From a virus, in the IMG/VR virus record IMGVR_UViG_3300013104_000002, positions 1-64,000 of that record: a DNA stretch of 64,000 bases; one strand, given 5' to 3'. Shown here one piece after another: positions 7,676 to 16,259 of this stretch. Below the pieces are notes generated by a model, which was not told the origin of the DNA, ran no database searches, and worked only from the letters and a program-made list of their open reading frames with translations. Both the position numbers and the translations under genes were made by a program. Numbering within the stretch: the stretch's first letter is position 1; the number at the start of each line of letters is the position of its first letter.

Positions 7676-8040
7676 TAGACTACATAGACTTCCACTCAAT
7701 ATTTGAAAAAATCAAAAAAGACCAACTTGAAATGTATCCAACAGCACAGGATTATATTAAAGAGTTAGAATACTATGAGGAAAATTTTGATTATGTTGAA
7801 GAAATGTATAAAGCTTTAACTACAGATTTAATTCCAGGAGATGCTGAAGCTAACAATTCTCAAACTTCTTGTGACGCAGACACTATTTGGTTATTAGAAA
7901 ACAGATTAGAGTTGGTATGGACTATAGGAGGTAATAACGCTACAGAAAATGGCGACGATTATTGGGGATATGGGTGGCGATTTACAATAGATTTAGATAA
8001 CGAGTTATTTGTAGGATACTCAGAAGAAAATTATAGTTAG
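7666..8040 (+). CDS. Hypothetical acidic protein, 124 aa
   Basis: Unrecognised. A helical N-terminal half is followed by a Trp/Gly/Asp-rich section (WTIGGNNATENGDDYWGYGWRF) likely to be beta-structured. Ends in TAG two bases before the next ATG. Confidence 0.55.
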   Translation: MQLIDYIDFHSIFEKIKKDQLEMYPTAQDYIKELEYYEENFDYVEEMYKALTTDLIPGDAEANNSQTSCDADTIWLLENRLELVWTIGGNNATENGDDYWGYGWRFTIDLDNELFVGYSEENYS

Positions 8041-8041
8041 T

Positions 8042-8263
8042 ATGACAACACAATTCATAACAGACACAGATCTAGAAACCAACGTATTTTATTGGTTAGA
8101 TCACTATACAAGTCACGGAGAAAATCATTATAGTGATACTTCGGAGGAAAGAATAGTAGAAATATATTATGATAAAATTGTAGACAGAGTATTAGAAGAT
8201 TTACCTGAACTACAAGACGATGAAATTGAGGATTTAACTGAGAGGATTAATAAGATAATATGA
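8042..8263 (+). CDS. Small acidic hypothetical protein, 73 aa
   Basis: Very acidic, predicted helical at the C-terminus; His-rich centre (DHYTSHGENHYSD). Its TGA overlaps the next ATG at 8260. Unrecognised. Confidence 0.5.
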   Translation: MTTQFITDTDLETNVFYWLDHYTSHGENHYSDTSEERIVEIYYDKIVDRVLEDLPELQDDEIEDLTERINKII

Positions 8264-8406
8264 AAACAATTATTATAATAACCGTCCTTTTCTTTTTATG
8301 GCGACAGTATAAACCAGTGATAGAATACATTCCAGAAAGTAAAATATGGGTGTTATATTATAATGGAAAACAAACAAGAAAAATGTTTATATTATGGCAG
8401 AACTAA
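8260..8406 (+). CDS. Small membrane-anchored protein, 48 aa
   Basis: An N-terminal hydrophobic segment (TIIIITVLFFLW) is followed by a short basic and aromatic tail. ATGA overlap upstream and a 13-base overlap downstream place it in the coupled string. Confidence 0.5.
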   Translation: MKTIIIITVLFFLWRQYKPVIEYIPESKIWVLYYNGKQTRKMFILWQN

Positions 8407-8795
8407 AAGAACCGAGATTACTATATAACTGTATTCTCACACCAGACGGGACAGCTTTAGTATCCAGGCACAGACATGATTATGTAAGTTATGTTGATGA
8501 TAACAAAGAGACTTACGTAAATGACGGAGGGCTGGATTATTTAAGAAGATCTGTAAATAAAGAGCCTTATATTGATATGTCTATTTATGATACTGATGAT
8601 TTTGAGACAATTCGTTTTTATTTTGAACGCTGTGGATATGGGAAGAATGGAGATGAGCCTTTACATTATACTAAGTTAAAGGACATGTCAGACGACCATA
8701 TTCAAGCTGTTATAGATTATGAGACTGAGCGTGGAGGAAAGTTTATTGAAATTTATAAAAAGGAGCAGAAATACCGTAAAAAGAAAGGATTATGA
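8394..8795 (+). CDS. Hypothetical protein with DGG-x-YLRR motif, 133 aa
   Basis: TPDGTALVSRHRHDYVSY followed by NDGGLDYLRRS resembles, from memory, a widespread family of short phage and bacterial proteins of unknown function. That family carries the same SRHRHDYV and DGG..YLRR signatures. Soluble, likely alpha/beta. Coupled to the next gene by ATGA. Confidence 0.6.
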   Translation: MAELKEPRLLYNCILTPDGTALVSRHRHDYVSYVDDNKETYVNDGGLDYLRRSVNKEPYIDMSIYDTDDFETIRFYFERCGYGKNGDEPLHYTKLKDMSDDHIQAVIDYETERGGKFIEIYKKEQKYRKKKGL

Positions 8796-9034
8796 CACCA
8801 ATACAGGAATTACTTAAGCAATTAAATGAAGTTAAATCTGAAAATTCTTTTATTAATACTACAATAAATTTAGTTATAGATTTGGTGGAAGAAAAAATAA
8901 AAAAAGAAAAACTGATAATAAACAAAGCTCATGCAGATGGAGTTATGTGGGGATTACAGGCTGTTACAGGAAATAAAGTAAGTGAAACAAATTATTATGA
9001 AGAAAAATATGGAATTAATCGAGATAGTAAATAA
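8792..9034 (+). CDS. Small helical protein, 80 aa
   Basis: N-terminal leucine-rich amphipathic helix (IQELLKQLNEVKSENSFINTT...VIDLVEEKIKKE) that may form a coiled coil, then a GVMWGLQAV segment. A short N-terminal coil like this often mediates oligomerisation. Function unknown. Confidence 0.55.
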   Translation: MTPIQELLKQLNEVKSENSFINTTINLVIDLVEEKIKKEKLIINKAHADGVMWGLQAVTGNKVSETNYYEEKYGINRDSK

Positions 9035-9248
9035 GTTAGTCGGTAGAATAGATCCTGCTGGAGATGCGAGCAGAGATGATCAATATTTTGAAAATCTAGT
9101 TGTAATGTGCGATTTAGTAAATGAATTAGTCACACAAATTGATAATGTAAGTTATAGAAATAAAGATGCATATGAAGCTTCTGTTGTAAAAGCTAAAGAT
9201 TATGCGTTTAATTTTTTAACTAAAGATTTAGGAATATATAATGAATAG
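8997..9248 (+). CDS. Small hypothetical protein, about 83 aa
   Basis: The frame is open from a GTG at 8982, but ATG at 8997 or 9009 is a likelier start. It overlaps the previous gene by 38 bases or less. Helical, unrecognised. The ATGA at its end starts the next gene. Confidence 0.5.
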   Translation: MKKNMELIEIVNKLVGRIDPAGDASRDDQYFENLVVMCDLVNELVTQIDNVSYRNKDAYEASVVKAKDYAFNFLTKDLGIYNE

Positions 9249-9417
9249 TCCATTTGAACTGTATTTACTTATTTTAGGTGAGCGTTCAGTTGATTACAGT
9301 TACACACCAGAAATAATTTATGAACATCTGGATTATTTTAGAAATTGTTGGGAGAATAACTTATCGTGCTATAAAGCACTTGAATTTTTTAGTTTTCAAT
9401 TATATAAAGATGAATAG
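9241..9417 (+). CDS. Small hypothetical protein, 58 aa
   Basis: A 58-residue aromatic-rich helical frame. It begins eight bases before the end of the preceding gene and ends inside the primase start (ATGA at 9410). This helps fix the primase start at 9410. Confidence 0.55.
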   Translation: MNSPFELYLLILGERSVDYSYTPEIIYEHLDYFRNCWENNLSCYKALEFFSFQLYKDE

Positions 9418-10321
9418 CTATTTAGATTTAGAATTCCCGTGGTATCAGAATGGTATCAAAACTATCAAACCGTCAGGGATGATTTCTTTAAGAAAGTTTA
9501 TCTCAGCCGTTATTTCTCCAAAACCTGATATGATAGAAGCTTTTAAACTTATTCAAGAGGCGGGGAAAAGAAAAGATAAAGGAGAGAAAGACAGATTGAA
9601 AACTGAAAAATTATTTTTTACAACACCATCTGTCATAGTTGATCCCATACGTAATTATGAGTCAATAAAAAAATTTCTTCCTTTTGCTATTTTGGAATAT
9701 GATGATATACCCTATGCAGAAGAATTGAGAGATTACATTTTTGAGAAAAGAAAAGACTGCATTTTTGCTTTTGTTTCACCGTCAAAAACGGGGAGTAAGT
9801 TTATTTTTCACATAGAAACTCCTAAAAGTATTGAACATTACAAACAGCTTTATTTTGGAATTGTTTACGACCTAGACAAATTCAAGAATCTGGATTTGAG
9901 TAATGAGCGAGTTACCCAACCATTATTCAATAGCTATGATCCTAATGCAAAATTCAGAGAAGATGCTTTAGTTTCTAAAAAACGAGGTTATAAAGAAAAT
10001 GCTTTCGATGCTAATAAAGAGATAGAGTTCGAAATTCCAGAAAAAATTGATGAAACAGTAGAGAAAAAAGTTATAAGTAAGATATATTTTTTAATGGATA
10101 GAATTGTAGATAACGCTCATCCTCAATTATTAGGTCTTTCGTTTTTAATTGGTGGGTGGTCTGGCGCTAACTTCATAGGTCAGGAACTCGCCTATGATAC
10201 TATGGTAGATGCAATAGAGCAGAATGATTATATGAGCAAAAATGTGCAAGGATATCTATTAACAGCCAAACAGATGTTTTTTAAGGGATTGAATCATCCT
10301 GCTGAATTTAAGACTAATTGA
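9410..10321 (+). CDS. BT4734/VirE-N-type archaeo-eukaryotic primase, 303 aa
   Basis: Likely the primase that makes primers for the phage polymerase. The sequence fits the BT4734-like/VirE N-terminal family, an AEP-superfamily fold common in Bacteroidetes mobile DNA. It has an acidic EYDDI (96-100) as motif I, SPSKTGSKFIFH (123-134) as the glycine/lysine motif II, and LFNSYDPNA (172-180) as the final motif. The C-terminal helical part ends in a PriCT-like segment. A longer in-frame start at 9320 would lie inside the previous gene; 9410 with an ATGA overlap is chosen. No helicase is seen nearby, so unwinding must be supplied elsewhere. Confidence 0.75.
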   Translation: MNSYLDLEFPWYQNGIKTIKPSGMISLRKFISAVISPKPDMIEAFKLIQEAGKRKDKGEKDRLKTEKLFFTTPSVIVDPIRNYESIKKFLPFAILEYDDIPYAEELRDYIFEKRKDCIFAFVSPSKTGSKFIFHIETPKSIEHYKQLYFGIVYDLDKFKNLDLSNERVTQPLFNSYDPNAKFREDALVSKKRGYKENAFDANKEIEFEIPEKIDETVEKKVISKIYFLMDRIVDNAHPQLLGLSFLIGGWSGANFIGQELAYDTMVDAIEQNDYMSKNVQGYLLTAKQMFFKGLNHPAEFKTN

Positions 10322-10323
10322 TT

Positions 10324-10488
10324 ATGACCAGAGAACAAAAATTGCTAACCTTATTACAACCCAAGGATTATGTTTCGAAAATTAAGCTATTTTGTCCTTA
10401 TTCTAATTTTTCTTGCCGAAAATTTGGTCAATCCGAAAAACTTCCTTACATTAGCCGAATAATTATAAAACCAAGAGAAAATGGGTAA
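10324..10488 (+). CDS. Small basic protein, 54 aa
   Basis: A basic frame (many Lys/Arg, two Cys) just after the primase and overlapping the next start by eight bases. No family recognised. Confidence 0.45.
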   Translation: MTREQKLLTLLQPKDYVSKIKLFCPYSNFSCRKFGQSEKLPYISRIIIKPRENG

Positions 10489-10816
10489 TTTATTAGAAGA
10501 TTTAAAAAAGTATTATACCGAAACTTCAGAAGAACAAATTAAAAAAGATTGGGCTAAAAGTGAAAAGTACGATCAGGTGGGAATTACTGTTGATGACTTT
10601 ATAAAAATAAATAAAAGCAATATGAATGAATTAGAAAAATTAAGAGAAGATTTTAAAAAGCCTAGATTCAATAATTTCGAGTTAGAGGACACCTTGCGAG
10701 CTATATTTATTGACGAAACTAAAAATAAGCTCTGGGCTGAAAAGGGAGACGGAGATGCAAATTTTGCTGAAGAGTATGTCTTTTGGTTAGAAGAATTAAT
10801 TTTAAGTAATAAATAA
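10481..10816 (+). CDS. Hypothetical acidic protein, 111 aa
   Basis: Unrecognised; long charged helices with an acidic GDGDANFAEE stretch near the C-terminus. Coiled-coil potential is modest. Confidence 0.55.
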   Translation: MGNLLEDLKKYYTETSEEQIKKDWAKSEKYDQVGITVDDFIKINKSNMNELEKLREDFKKPRFNNFELEDTLRAIFIDETKNKLWAEKGDGDANFAEEYVFWLEELILSNK

Positions 10817-10821
10817 AAATT

Positions 10822-11142
10822 ATGGAATTAACAGAACTAATGAAAGCCCTGGCTAAGAAGAACATCTCGACATCTATAAGATATGACCCAGAATACAATC
10901 AAGCATATCTAGATTTAGAGACAAATGCAAAGAGTCATTTATATTTGTATGAAGATGAAATATTAAGAGGCAGGTATCAATATGAGAAACGAATAGAAAT
11001 ATATTTTAAAACCGAGGATGAAATAATAACGGAATTGTGTCGAGAATTCATAGAAGCACTGCATGGTAGAGGGTATTATCAATCTGGTTGGGGAGAGATA
11101 TGTAAAGAAAAGGGTATGGATTTAGAAATTATTTATTTTTAG
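10822..11142 (+). CDS. Hypothetical protein, 106 aa
   Basis: Unrecognised. Alternating strand-like segments, then a helix (IITELCREFIEALHGRG) and a GWGE loop. Stop is TAG. Confidence 0.55.
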   Translation: MELTELMKALAKKNISTSIRYDPEYNQAYLDLETNAKSHLYLYEDEILRGRYQYEKRIEIYFKTEDEIITELCREFIEALHGRGYYQSGWGEICKEKGMDLEIIYF

Positions 11143-11146
11143 AGTT

Positions 11147-11317
11147 ATGAAATACGGATTATTTGCAACAGAGAAGATACGAACAGAATATACAACTATA
11201 GGACATTATTTATCGGAAAGTTGTTTTGAGTATTTGTGCTCATTCGATTCTGTAGAGGAAGCTAAAGAAGCTCAGAAAAATTATTCAATTAATACTATTA
11301 TTATACCTCATTATTGA
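11147..11317 (+). CDS. Small hypothetical protein, 56 aa
   Basis: A 56-residue frame filling the gap between its neighbours exactly (four bases before, one base after). Ends in a hydrophobic strand. No family recognised. Confidence 0.5.
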   Translation: MKYGLFATEKIRTEYTTIGHYLSESCFEYLCSFDSVEEAKEAQKNYSINTIIIPHY

Positions 11318-11318
11318 T

Positions 11319-11630
11319 ATGACAAAGAAAGAACAATTCATAAATTATTTAAAAGAGCAAGGACTTTTAAAATTATTTTTACCTGTAATTCCAGATAAAG
11401 ACACTCTAGTTTTTTATAGAGATGTATTTATAACTACTTTTCAACTTTGGTGTTTGAATCTAGCTATTTTATTCTGTTTTATTATGGTACTCCCTTTATT
11501 AGTTAAACCTCAATATATTTTAATTGATATTTGGAATGTTATTGTTAAATGGATAACACATCCTTATCAAATTAATTACCTAGTATTTTGCTTTTTTCTT
11601 TCACTATATTTAACTTTTTTAGAATCATGA
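11319..11630 (+). CDS. Membrane protein, 103 aa
   Basis: A soluble basic N-terminus is followed by hydrophobic segments around residues 43-65 and 86-102, so probably two or three membrane helices. It is coupled by ATGA to a second membrane protein, suggesting the two act together in the host membrane. No holin or antiholin family is recognised. Confidence 0.6.
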   Translation: MTKKEQFINYLKEQGLLKLFLPVIPDKDTLVFYRDVFITTFQLWCLNLAILFCFIMVLPLLVKPQYILIDIWNVIVKWITHPYQINYLVFCFFLSLYLTFLES

Positions 11631-11830
11631 AATATTTATTATTATATTTTGCACCATTAGTGCTTACAAACGCTTTTTATTTTTTGTTCCGCGCGAAAAA
11701 AGATAAAACAGATTATTCCTTGTTCATGCAACTAACTCTAGTACCCTTATTAAATTTATTAATATTAGGTCTACAACTAAGGATTTTGTGGGAAGATTAT
11801 GTAAAAATTAAAACAAGAGAAGATGAGTGA
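11627..11830 (+). CDS. Membrane protein, 67 aa
   Basis: Two hydrophobic helices (MKYLLLYFAPLVLTNAFYFLF and LTLVPLLNLLILGLQL) separated by a charged loop, with a charged tail outside. ATG 11627 is chosen because of the ATGA overlap with the upstream membrane gene; an earlier in-frame ATG at 11588 lies inside that gene. Confidence 0.55.
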   Translation: MKYLLLYFAPLVLTNAFYFLFRAKKDKTDYSLFMQLTLVPLLNLLILGLQLRILWEDYVKIKTREDE

Positions 11831-12203
11831 TATGATAATATATACAGAAGATGGAGAGTACAATCTACATAATTCTGAACTAATAGAACATCTTGAAAAC
11901 GATGGATATACTATAATAGGTGATGGTTTACATACCGTTGATTATGAAGGGAATAAGATGCTTAGAGAAATTATACAGTTGTTTCTTGTTTCTGATATTT
12001 TTGCGCGAGAAAATATTTATAGAAAATTATTTGATAAAGAAACTGAAGATATAGATTTTACTTTAAATAAGTATAATAACTATGATATTTTTAATTATCT
12101 CGACTATAATTCTTTTGACTTCTTAGATAATATAGATAGCCAAGAGACAGTACGCCATTTAGAGGATTGTGGATATGTAGTAAAAGACAGGTGGGAAGAA
12201 TGA
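11823..12203 (+). CDS. Hypothetical acidic protein, 126 aa
   Basis: Contains two short similar segments, HLENDGYTIIGD near the N-terminus and HLEDCGYVVKD at the C-terminus, suggesting a small internal duplication. Otherwise very acidic and aromatic. Unrecognised. Confidence 0.55.
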   Translation: MSDMIIYTEDGEYNLHNSELIEHLENDGYTIIGDGLHTVDYEGNKMLREIIQLFLVSDIFARENIYRKLFDKETEDIDFTLNKYNNYDIFNYLDYNSFDFLDNIDSQETVRHLEDCGYVVKDRWEE

Positions 12204-12424
12204 GTAAACTTTTAATATTTGAAAATCGTTTAAAGAAAATAGGAATAGATATAAAAATGTATGGAAATATGCCTTGGATTTATATAGATTATATAAACGG
12301 TAAAAAAGTAAAAGAAAAGTTTCAAGGAAATCATGGTTTTACAATAGCTTTCTTAAATAATACTCAAGAAATAAAATTTACAGATTTAAAAACAATATTT
12401 AAATTAATAAGACAGTATATATGA
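12200..12424 (+). CDS. Small conserved-looking phage protein, 74 aa
   Basis: The pattern ENRLKKIGI...NMPWIYIDYINGKKV...NHGFTIAF is, from memory, shared by short orphan proteins of Bacteroidetes phages. Function unknown. ATG 12200 overlaps the upstream stop (ATGA); earlier in-frame codons belong to that overlap. Confidence 0.6.
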   Translation: MSKLLIFENRLKKIGIDIKMYGNMPWIYIDYINGKKVKEKFQGNHGFTIAFLNNTQEIKFTDLKTIFKLIRQYI

Positions 12425-12618
12425 ACAAACTAAGACAACAACTAAATGAATTAGAAAAAGTGTGTGATGATTTTGCAATAGCTTTTGTTAAGTACATTGA
12501 TAAATCTTACTATCAACACCCAACTAAAAGGAATTGTTATGCTAAATGTGAAGAAGATTTTCACAGCGGGGAAACATATACAATAAAAGAATTATTAAAA
12601 CTATACAAAAATGAATAA
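12421..12618 (+). CDS. Small hypothetical protein, 65 aa
   Basis: N-terminal amphipathic helix (LRQQLNELEKVCDDF), two Cys and several His and Tyr residues later. Coupled by ATGA to the gene before; overlaps the next by eight bases. Confidence 0.5.
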   Translation: MNKLRQQLNELEKVCDDFAIAFVKYIDKSYYQHPTKRNCYAKCEEDFHSGETYTIKELLKLYKNE

Positions 12619-12826
12619 ACCATATATAAGAACAGAAATAACTATAGCAGATGGTGAGCAATCAATGTATATTCAACCAGGTGTAGGAGAGAATATAGAA
12701 ATATATTTTAAAGAGATAGAAGATCAAAAACAGAGTGATTTGTTTTATATTTCTAAAGATGAGCTCCCAGTTATTATTCAAAAACTACAAGAAATGATGG
12801 ACTATAATTCGGCGGATAAAAAGTAA
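12611..12826 (+). CDS. Small hypothetical protein, 71 aa
   Basis: Predicted beta-strand-rich with a C-terminal helix (ELPVIIQKLQEMMDY). Unrecognised. Confidence 0.5.
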   Translation: MNKPYIRTEITIADGEQSMYIQPGVGENIEIYFKEIEDQKQSDLFYISKDELPVIIQKLQEMMDYNSADKK

Positions 12827-12828
12827 AT

Positions 12829-13317
12829 ATGAGAAAAGTAAATGAAAATTTTTCGTCAGTATTAATTAATTATTATTTGACAGAATTGTGCACTTTGAAA
12901 AAAGGTAAAAAGAAAGGGTTGGGTTCTAACCAATCAGTTTATAATATTACTACTGAGATGTTATCAGAGCATGGCTTACATTCAGATGGTGCAACTACAA
13001 TTGGTGATTTAACATTTATTCATTTCAGACTAAATAGGAAATTTCCTGCTGAAAATTCAGAATTATTTGATCAAATATATGGTTATGATAATTTAAAAGT
13101 AGACATAGGATTACCCTTTGAAACAGACCAATGCGCTTTTAGTTTTGAATATGATACTAATAATAAAAGCTGTACATTGAGGAAAAATGTATGGGGTAGG
13201 GTTGAAAAACTAATGTATTTCGAAACCTTTAATGATTTGTGGGTAAATTATAAAAATGCGAAATCTTTTGAGAAGGTTTTACAAATCGCGGAAAAAGAGA
13301 TAAAAACAGAGAAATAA
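12829..13317 (+). CDS. Hypothetical protein, 162 aa
   Basis: One of the larger orphans. A helical N-terminus with a basic patch (KKGKKKGLG) is followed by a mixed region and a C-terminal helix. No motif is recognised. Confidence 0.55.
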   Translation: MRKVNENFSSVLINYYLTELCTLKKGKKKGLGSNQSVYNITTEMLSEHGLHSDGATTIGDLTFIHFRLNRKFPAENSELFDQIYGYDNLKVDIGLPFETDQCAFSFEYDTNNKSCTLRKNVWGRVEKLMYFETFNDLWVNYKNAKSFEKVLQIAEKEIKTEK

Positions 13318-13319
13318 AT

Positions 13320-13508
13320 ACGATACAATCAATTTTAATAATTTACAGTATAATTACAGGTGTTCATTTTCTTGCGACAGGGCTATACCTACTACAAGAT
13401 GATATAGATGAAATAGATGGTTTTTGGGATTGGGTAATATACAATGTATTTTGGATAGTACAACCTATAAAAGCTATAATTAAATTCGTAAAAACAAATA
13501 TAAAATAA
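13320..13508 (+). CDS. Small membrane protein with ACG in the place of the start codon, 62 codons
   Basis: A coding-looking frame exactly fills the space between the previous stop (13317) and the next ATG (13509) and has hydrophobic helices at both ends (SILIIYSIITGVHFLATGLYLL and WVIYNVFWIV). There is no ATG, GTG or TTG at its beginning. Where neighbours have TAAAT-ATG, this has TAAAT-ACG, which suggests an ATG to ACG change. It may be silent or weakly translated from ACG. Confidence 0.45.
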   Translation, partial: TIQSILIIYSIITGVHFLATGLYLLQDDIDEIDGFWDWVIYNVFWIVQPIKAIIKFVKTNIK

Positions 13509-15098
13509 ATGGATAAACAGAGAAAGTATTCAGAAGAACAAATTAAATATGTCCAGGATTTAGTAGAGGCAGGAAATAATGTTACACCTTCTGCTAAACT
13601 AATGTGTGATTTTTTTAATATTCCCTATAACGAGTCTGTCGGGAGGGTTTTTAGAAATAAGATGCAAAAAACAGGAGTCACTGCGAATACTACTTCAATA
13701 GAAGATACAGATGTCTTTAAAGAGGCTCAGAATAAAAAACATGACTCTTCTAAAAAACGATTTTTAATTAGTTGGGCACAGTCAGAAACTAAGGTGCATA
13801 AAGGATTTCTTAAAAATATGGAAGCTTATTCAAATCATATTGATGCTCAGATTCTTATTGTTGCAGGAAGGTATCGGAATCCGACATCTCTTTCCGCAAG
13901 TAAAAGTATAGAGGATAAAGAGAAAAACGTTAAAAATTCGTGGGATGAGTCGGTATTACCCTATTTAGATGCTGCAAGACATAATATACATAAACATTTA
14001 GTAGTTTTATCAGATGTTAAAATACAACCAACTGCTTCTACTCCTATTCAAGGTTTAAATAATATTACAGGATTGGAAAGTTGTATTGTAGGTCATCCTA
14101 GAGTGCAATTAAGGTCTTTACCTGTAGTTGAAGGTTACCCAAGTAAAATGGTTTTAACTACTGGAGCAGTTACTGAATCAAATTACACTGATACTGCTAT
14201 AGGAAAAAAATCTGAATTCCACCATCAATTAGGATGTGTAGTAGTAGAGTTAGATAAAGATATTTTTCATATACGCCAAATAACCGCAGATGATAAAGGG
14301 GATTTTTACGATTTAGTATATTGTATTAAATCAGGAGAAGTGCATCAATGTAATGAAGGTGTTCCTGCTATTGTTTTTGGCGATTTGCATATTACAGAGC
14401 ATAACCCTGAAGTAGTAGAAGCCTCCTTCGATTTAGCTAAAAAATTAAAGCCAAATAAAATTGTTTTACATGATGTTGTAAATTCTCACTCTATCTCTCA
14501 TCACGAAAAAAGAGATCCTTTCTTACTATTACAACGTGAAGAAGATGGTTCCTGGGAGCTTCAAAAAGAGTTAGACACCGTTATTGAATGGTTTAATGAT
14601 CATCCTAATTTTAATTATGTGGCTGTTCGTTCTAACCATTGCGAGTTTATTGACCGCTGGCTTAGAAATGAAGATTGGAGAAAAGTGAGTAATAAACGAT
14701 TATATCTAGAATTTGCCAATCTTATAGCTGAAGGAAAAGCCACTAAAGGAATTGTTCCATATTATTTAGAAGAGAGGTTAAGCAATGTAAAAGCTTTAGG
14801 TATTGATGAAAGATTTGATATAAAGGATTGGGAATTATCAATACACGGTCACATTGGTGTTCATGGATCTAGACCTAGTCCAATACAAATGAAAAATCTT
14901 CCGGTCAAAACAATTACAGGGCACTCACATGTTGCTCATAGAGTAGACGGGCATTTATCAGTCGGTACTTTAACTTATTTAAGAGTTGGTTATAATCAAG
15001 GAAGTAGTGCATGGAGTAATTCAAATGTTGTTATTTACCCTAACGGTAAAGCTTCACATGTTCATATAATAAACAATAAATATACAACTCTATTTTAA
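13509..15098 (+). CDS. HTH-metallophosphoesterase (calcineurin-like), 529 aa
   Basis: The C-terminal half has the motif set of binuclear metallophosphoesterases: GDLH at 291-294, HD at 321-322, RSNHCE around 374-379 (in place of GNHE), HGH at 446-448 and GHSH at 471-474. Residues 1-55 look like a helix-turn-helix (EEQIKYVQDLVEAGNNVTPSAKLMCDFFNIP). The middle (80-280) is unassigned. The enzyme probably cleaves phosphodiesters in DNA, RNA or nucleotides; substrate unknown. It is intact and ends its transcription unit at the terminator just downstream. Confidence 0.75.
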   Translation: MDKQRKYSEEQIKYVQDLVEAGNNVTPSAKLMCDFFNIPYNESVGRVFRNKMQKTGVTANTTSIEDTDVFKEAQNKKHDSSKKRFLISWAQSETKVHKGFLKNMEAYSNHIDAQILIVAGRYRNPTSLSASKSIEDKEKNVKNSWDESVLPYLDAARHNIHKHLVVLSDVKIQPTASTPIQGLNNITGLESCIVGHPRVQLRSLPVVEGYPSKMVLTTGAVTESNYTDTAIGKKSEFHHQLGCVVVELDKDIFHIRQITADDKGDFYDLVYCIKSGEVHQCNEGVPAIVFGDLHITEHNPEVVEASFDLAKKLKPNKIVLHDVVNSHSISHHEKRDPFLLLQREEDGSWELQKELDTVIEWFNDHPNFNYVAVRSNHCEFIDRWLRNEDWRKVSNKRLYLEFANLIAEGKATKGIVPYYLEERLSNVKALGIDERFDIKDWELSIHGHIGVHGSRPSPIQMKNLPVKTITGHSHVAHRVDGHLSVGTLTYLRVGYNQGSSAWSNSNVVIYPNGKASHVHIINNKYTTLF

Positions 15099-15105
15099 TG
15101 AATTT

Positions 15106-15130
15106 CCCTCTCTAACCCAGAGGGATTTTT
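15106..15130 (+). terminator. Intrinsic terminator after the metallophosphoesterase
   Basis: CCCTCT pairs with AGAGGG around a seven-base loop and is followed by ATTTTT. It sits eight bases after the stop codon. Confidence 0.8.
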
Positions 15131-15172
15131 CATTTACACTCTATTTTATTTTAAAAATTTTTTACTATTTCT

Positions 15173-15204
15173 CTTGTGTATTAAATATATTCTTTGTAGG
15201 TTTG
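15173..15204 (+). promoter_or_regulatory. Bacteroidetes-type promoter P3
   Basis: CTTG at 15173-15176, a 20-base spacer beginning TGTATTAA, then TAGGTTTG at 15197-15204. The sequence continues as TTTGTCAAAT, the same as in P4 at 27048 on the other strand. It drives the rightward genes 15257-19890. The rest of 15131-15256 shows no gene. Confidence 0.65.
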
Positions 15205-15256
15205 TCAAATATTAATCTGCTGTTTATCTGTTTATGCGGCGAAAAAATTATAAAAT

Positions 15257-15673
15257 ATGATAAATTATGAAGAAATAAAAGCTAAAATGGATGCTTATCT
15301 GGAATCTGAAGAATGTAAAGAGTATTTCCGTAAGATGAGGGCATGGAATAAACGTGAAAAATATCACTCGGAAAGAGTACATGAGTTCATCAAACTTAAT
15401 CCAATATATCTTGAGAAATTCTTAATATGGGAAGAAAAGTATCAAGAACGAAAATATAAACAAGGTGTAATTACAAATTCAAGACTGTTCAATATGATAT
15501 TTGGTATTTGGTCACAATACGGCAAGGAAACAAACAAAGATTACAAAAAAGATAAGTATGGATTTTTAGGGGGATCTTATAAGTATTTGGGGTATAAAAT
15601 GCAGGTTTTTATAGGTCAAGGTAGTTTTCATAGGGTTTATAAACATAAAGAATGTATATTTCAAAGTAATTAA
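15257..15673 (+). CDS. Hypothetical protein, 138 aa
   Basis: First gene after promoter P3. Strongly basic and aromatic, with a lysine-rich body (YRKMRAW.., KEYFRKMRAWNKREKYHSERVHEFI). It may bind nucleic acid, but no family is recognised. Early position and high charge would fit a host-takeover protein (inference). Confidence 0.6.
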   Translation: MINYEEIKAKMDAYLESEECKEYFRKMRAWNKREKYHSERVHEFIKLNPIYLEKFLIWEEKYQERKYKQGVITNSRLFNMIFGIWSQYGKETNKDYKKDKYGFLGGSYKYLGYKMQVFIGQGSFHRVYKHKECIFQSN

Positions 15674-15694
15674 TAATTTAAAAATAAATAAAAT

Positions 15695-15877
15695 ATGAGA
15701 GTATCTGACGAAGCAGTGAAACAGCCATTAAAATTAGATGGTAGGAAAGTAATTGTTCAAGAAATTAGTTGTTACGAATACGTTAAAACGGATAAAGCTT
15801 TTATTTATAGAAAAGAAGTTATATATCACTTCAAAAATGAGGAAGAAGCAACGGAATATTATTATAAAAATAAATAA
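15695..15877 (+). CDS. Small hypothetical protein, 60 aa
   Basis: Beta-rich N-terminal half (LDGRKVIVQEISCYEYVKTDKAFIYRKEVIYHF) and a helical tail (EEEATEYYYKNK). Unrecognised. Overlapping frames on both strands here are shadows. Confidence 0.55.
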   Translation: MRVSDEAVKQPLKLDGRKVIVQEISCYEYVKTDKAFIYRKEVIYHFKNEEEATEYYYKNK

Positions 15878-15900
15878 GAGAGGGAAATACAAAAATAGAT

Positions 15901-16164
15901 ATGATAAAATTAGACGAAAATTCAAACGCACAAGCTTGGGAATTAGAAGTAGTTTGTAGAAATAAGAAATATTTAGACGCTGTAGTAAAAGCTATTTTAA
16001 AATATGGCTGTATTGGTTTTGAAGTAGAGGCTGGAGAAGGTGGTTATAAAAAAGATATATGGGACGGTAGATATACTGTTTTAATTTGGTGCAGTTGGTT
16101 TAGTTATTTGGGAAAATTAGGAGTAGATTTGTCGGATATTGAAGAAAAATTAGAAAAAATATGA
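15901..16164 (+). CDS. Small hypothetical protein, 87 aa
   Basis: Looks like a small alpha/beta domain: strand (WELEVVCR), helix (YLDAVVKAILKYG), strand and Trp-rich segment (VLIWCSWFSYLG). Unrecognised. Ends in ATGA with the next short membrane gene. Confidence 0.55.
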   Translation: MIKLDENSNAQAWELEVVCRNKKYLDAVVKAILKYGCIGFEVEAGEGGYKKDIWDGRYTVLIWCSWFSYLGKLGVDLSDIEEKLEKI

Positions 16165-16259
16165 ATTACAAAACAAAAAGAAATTTAGTTATTGCCTTAG
16201 ACATAGTTCTTTGGATTGCATTATTATTTTTTGGATTTAAATATTTTACAGGATGTTAA
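16161..16259 (+). CDS. Single-pass membrane peptide, 32 aa
   Basis: A short basic N-terminus (MNYKTKR) followed by one long hydrophobic helix (LVIALDIVLWIALLFFGF). It overlaps both neighbours by a few bases. Its size and shape fit a small membrane effector, but nothing more can be said. Confidence 0.5.
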   Translation: MNYKTKRNLVIALDIVLWIALLFFGFKYFTGC

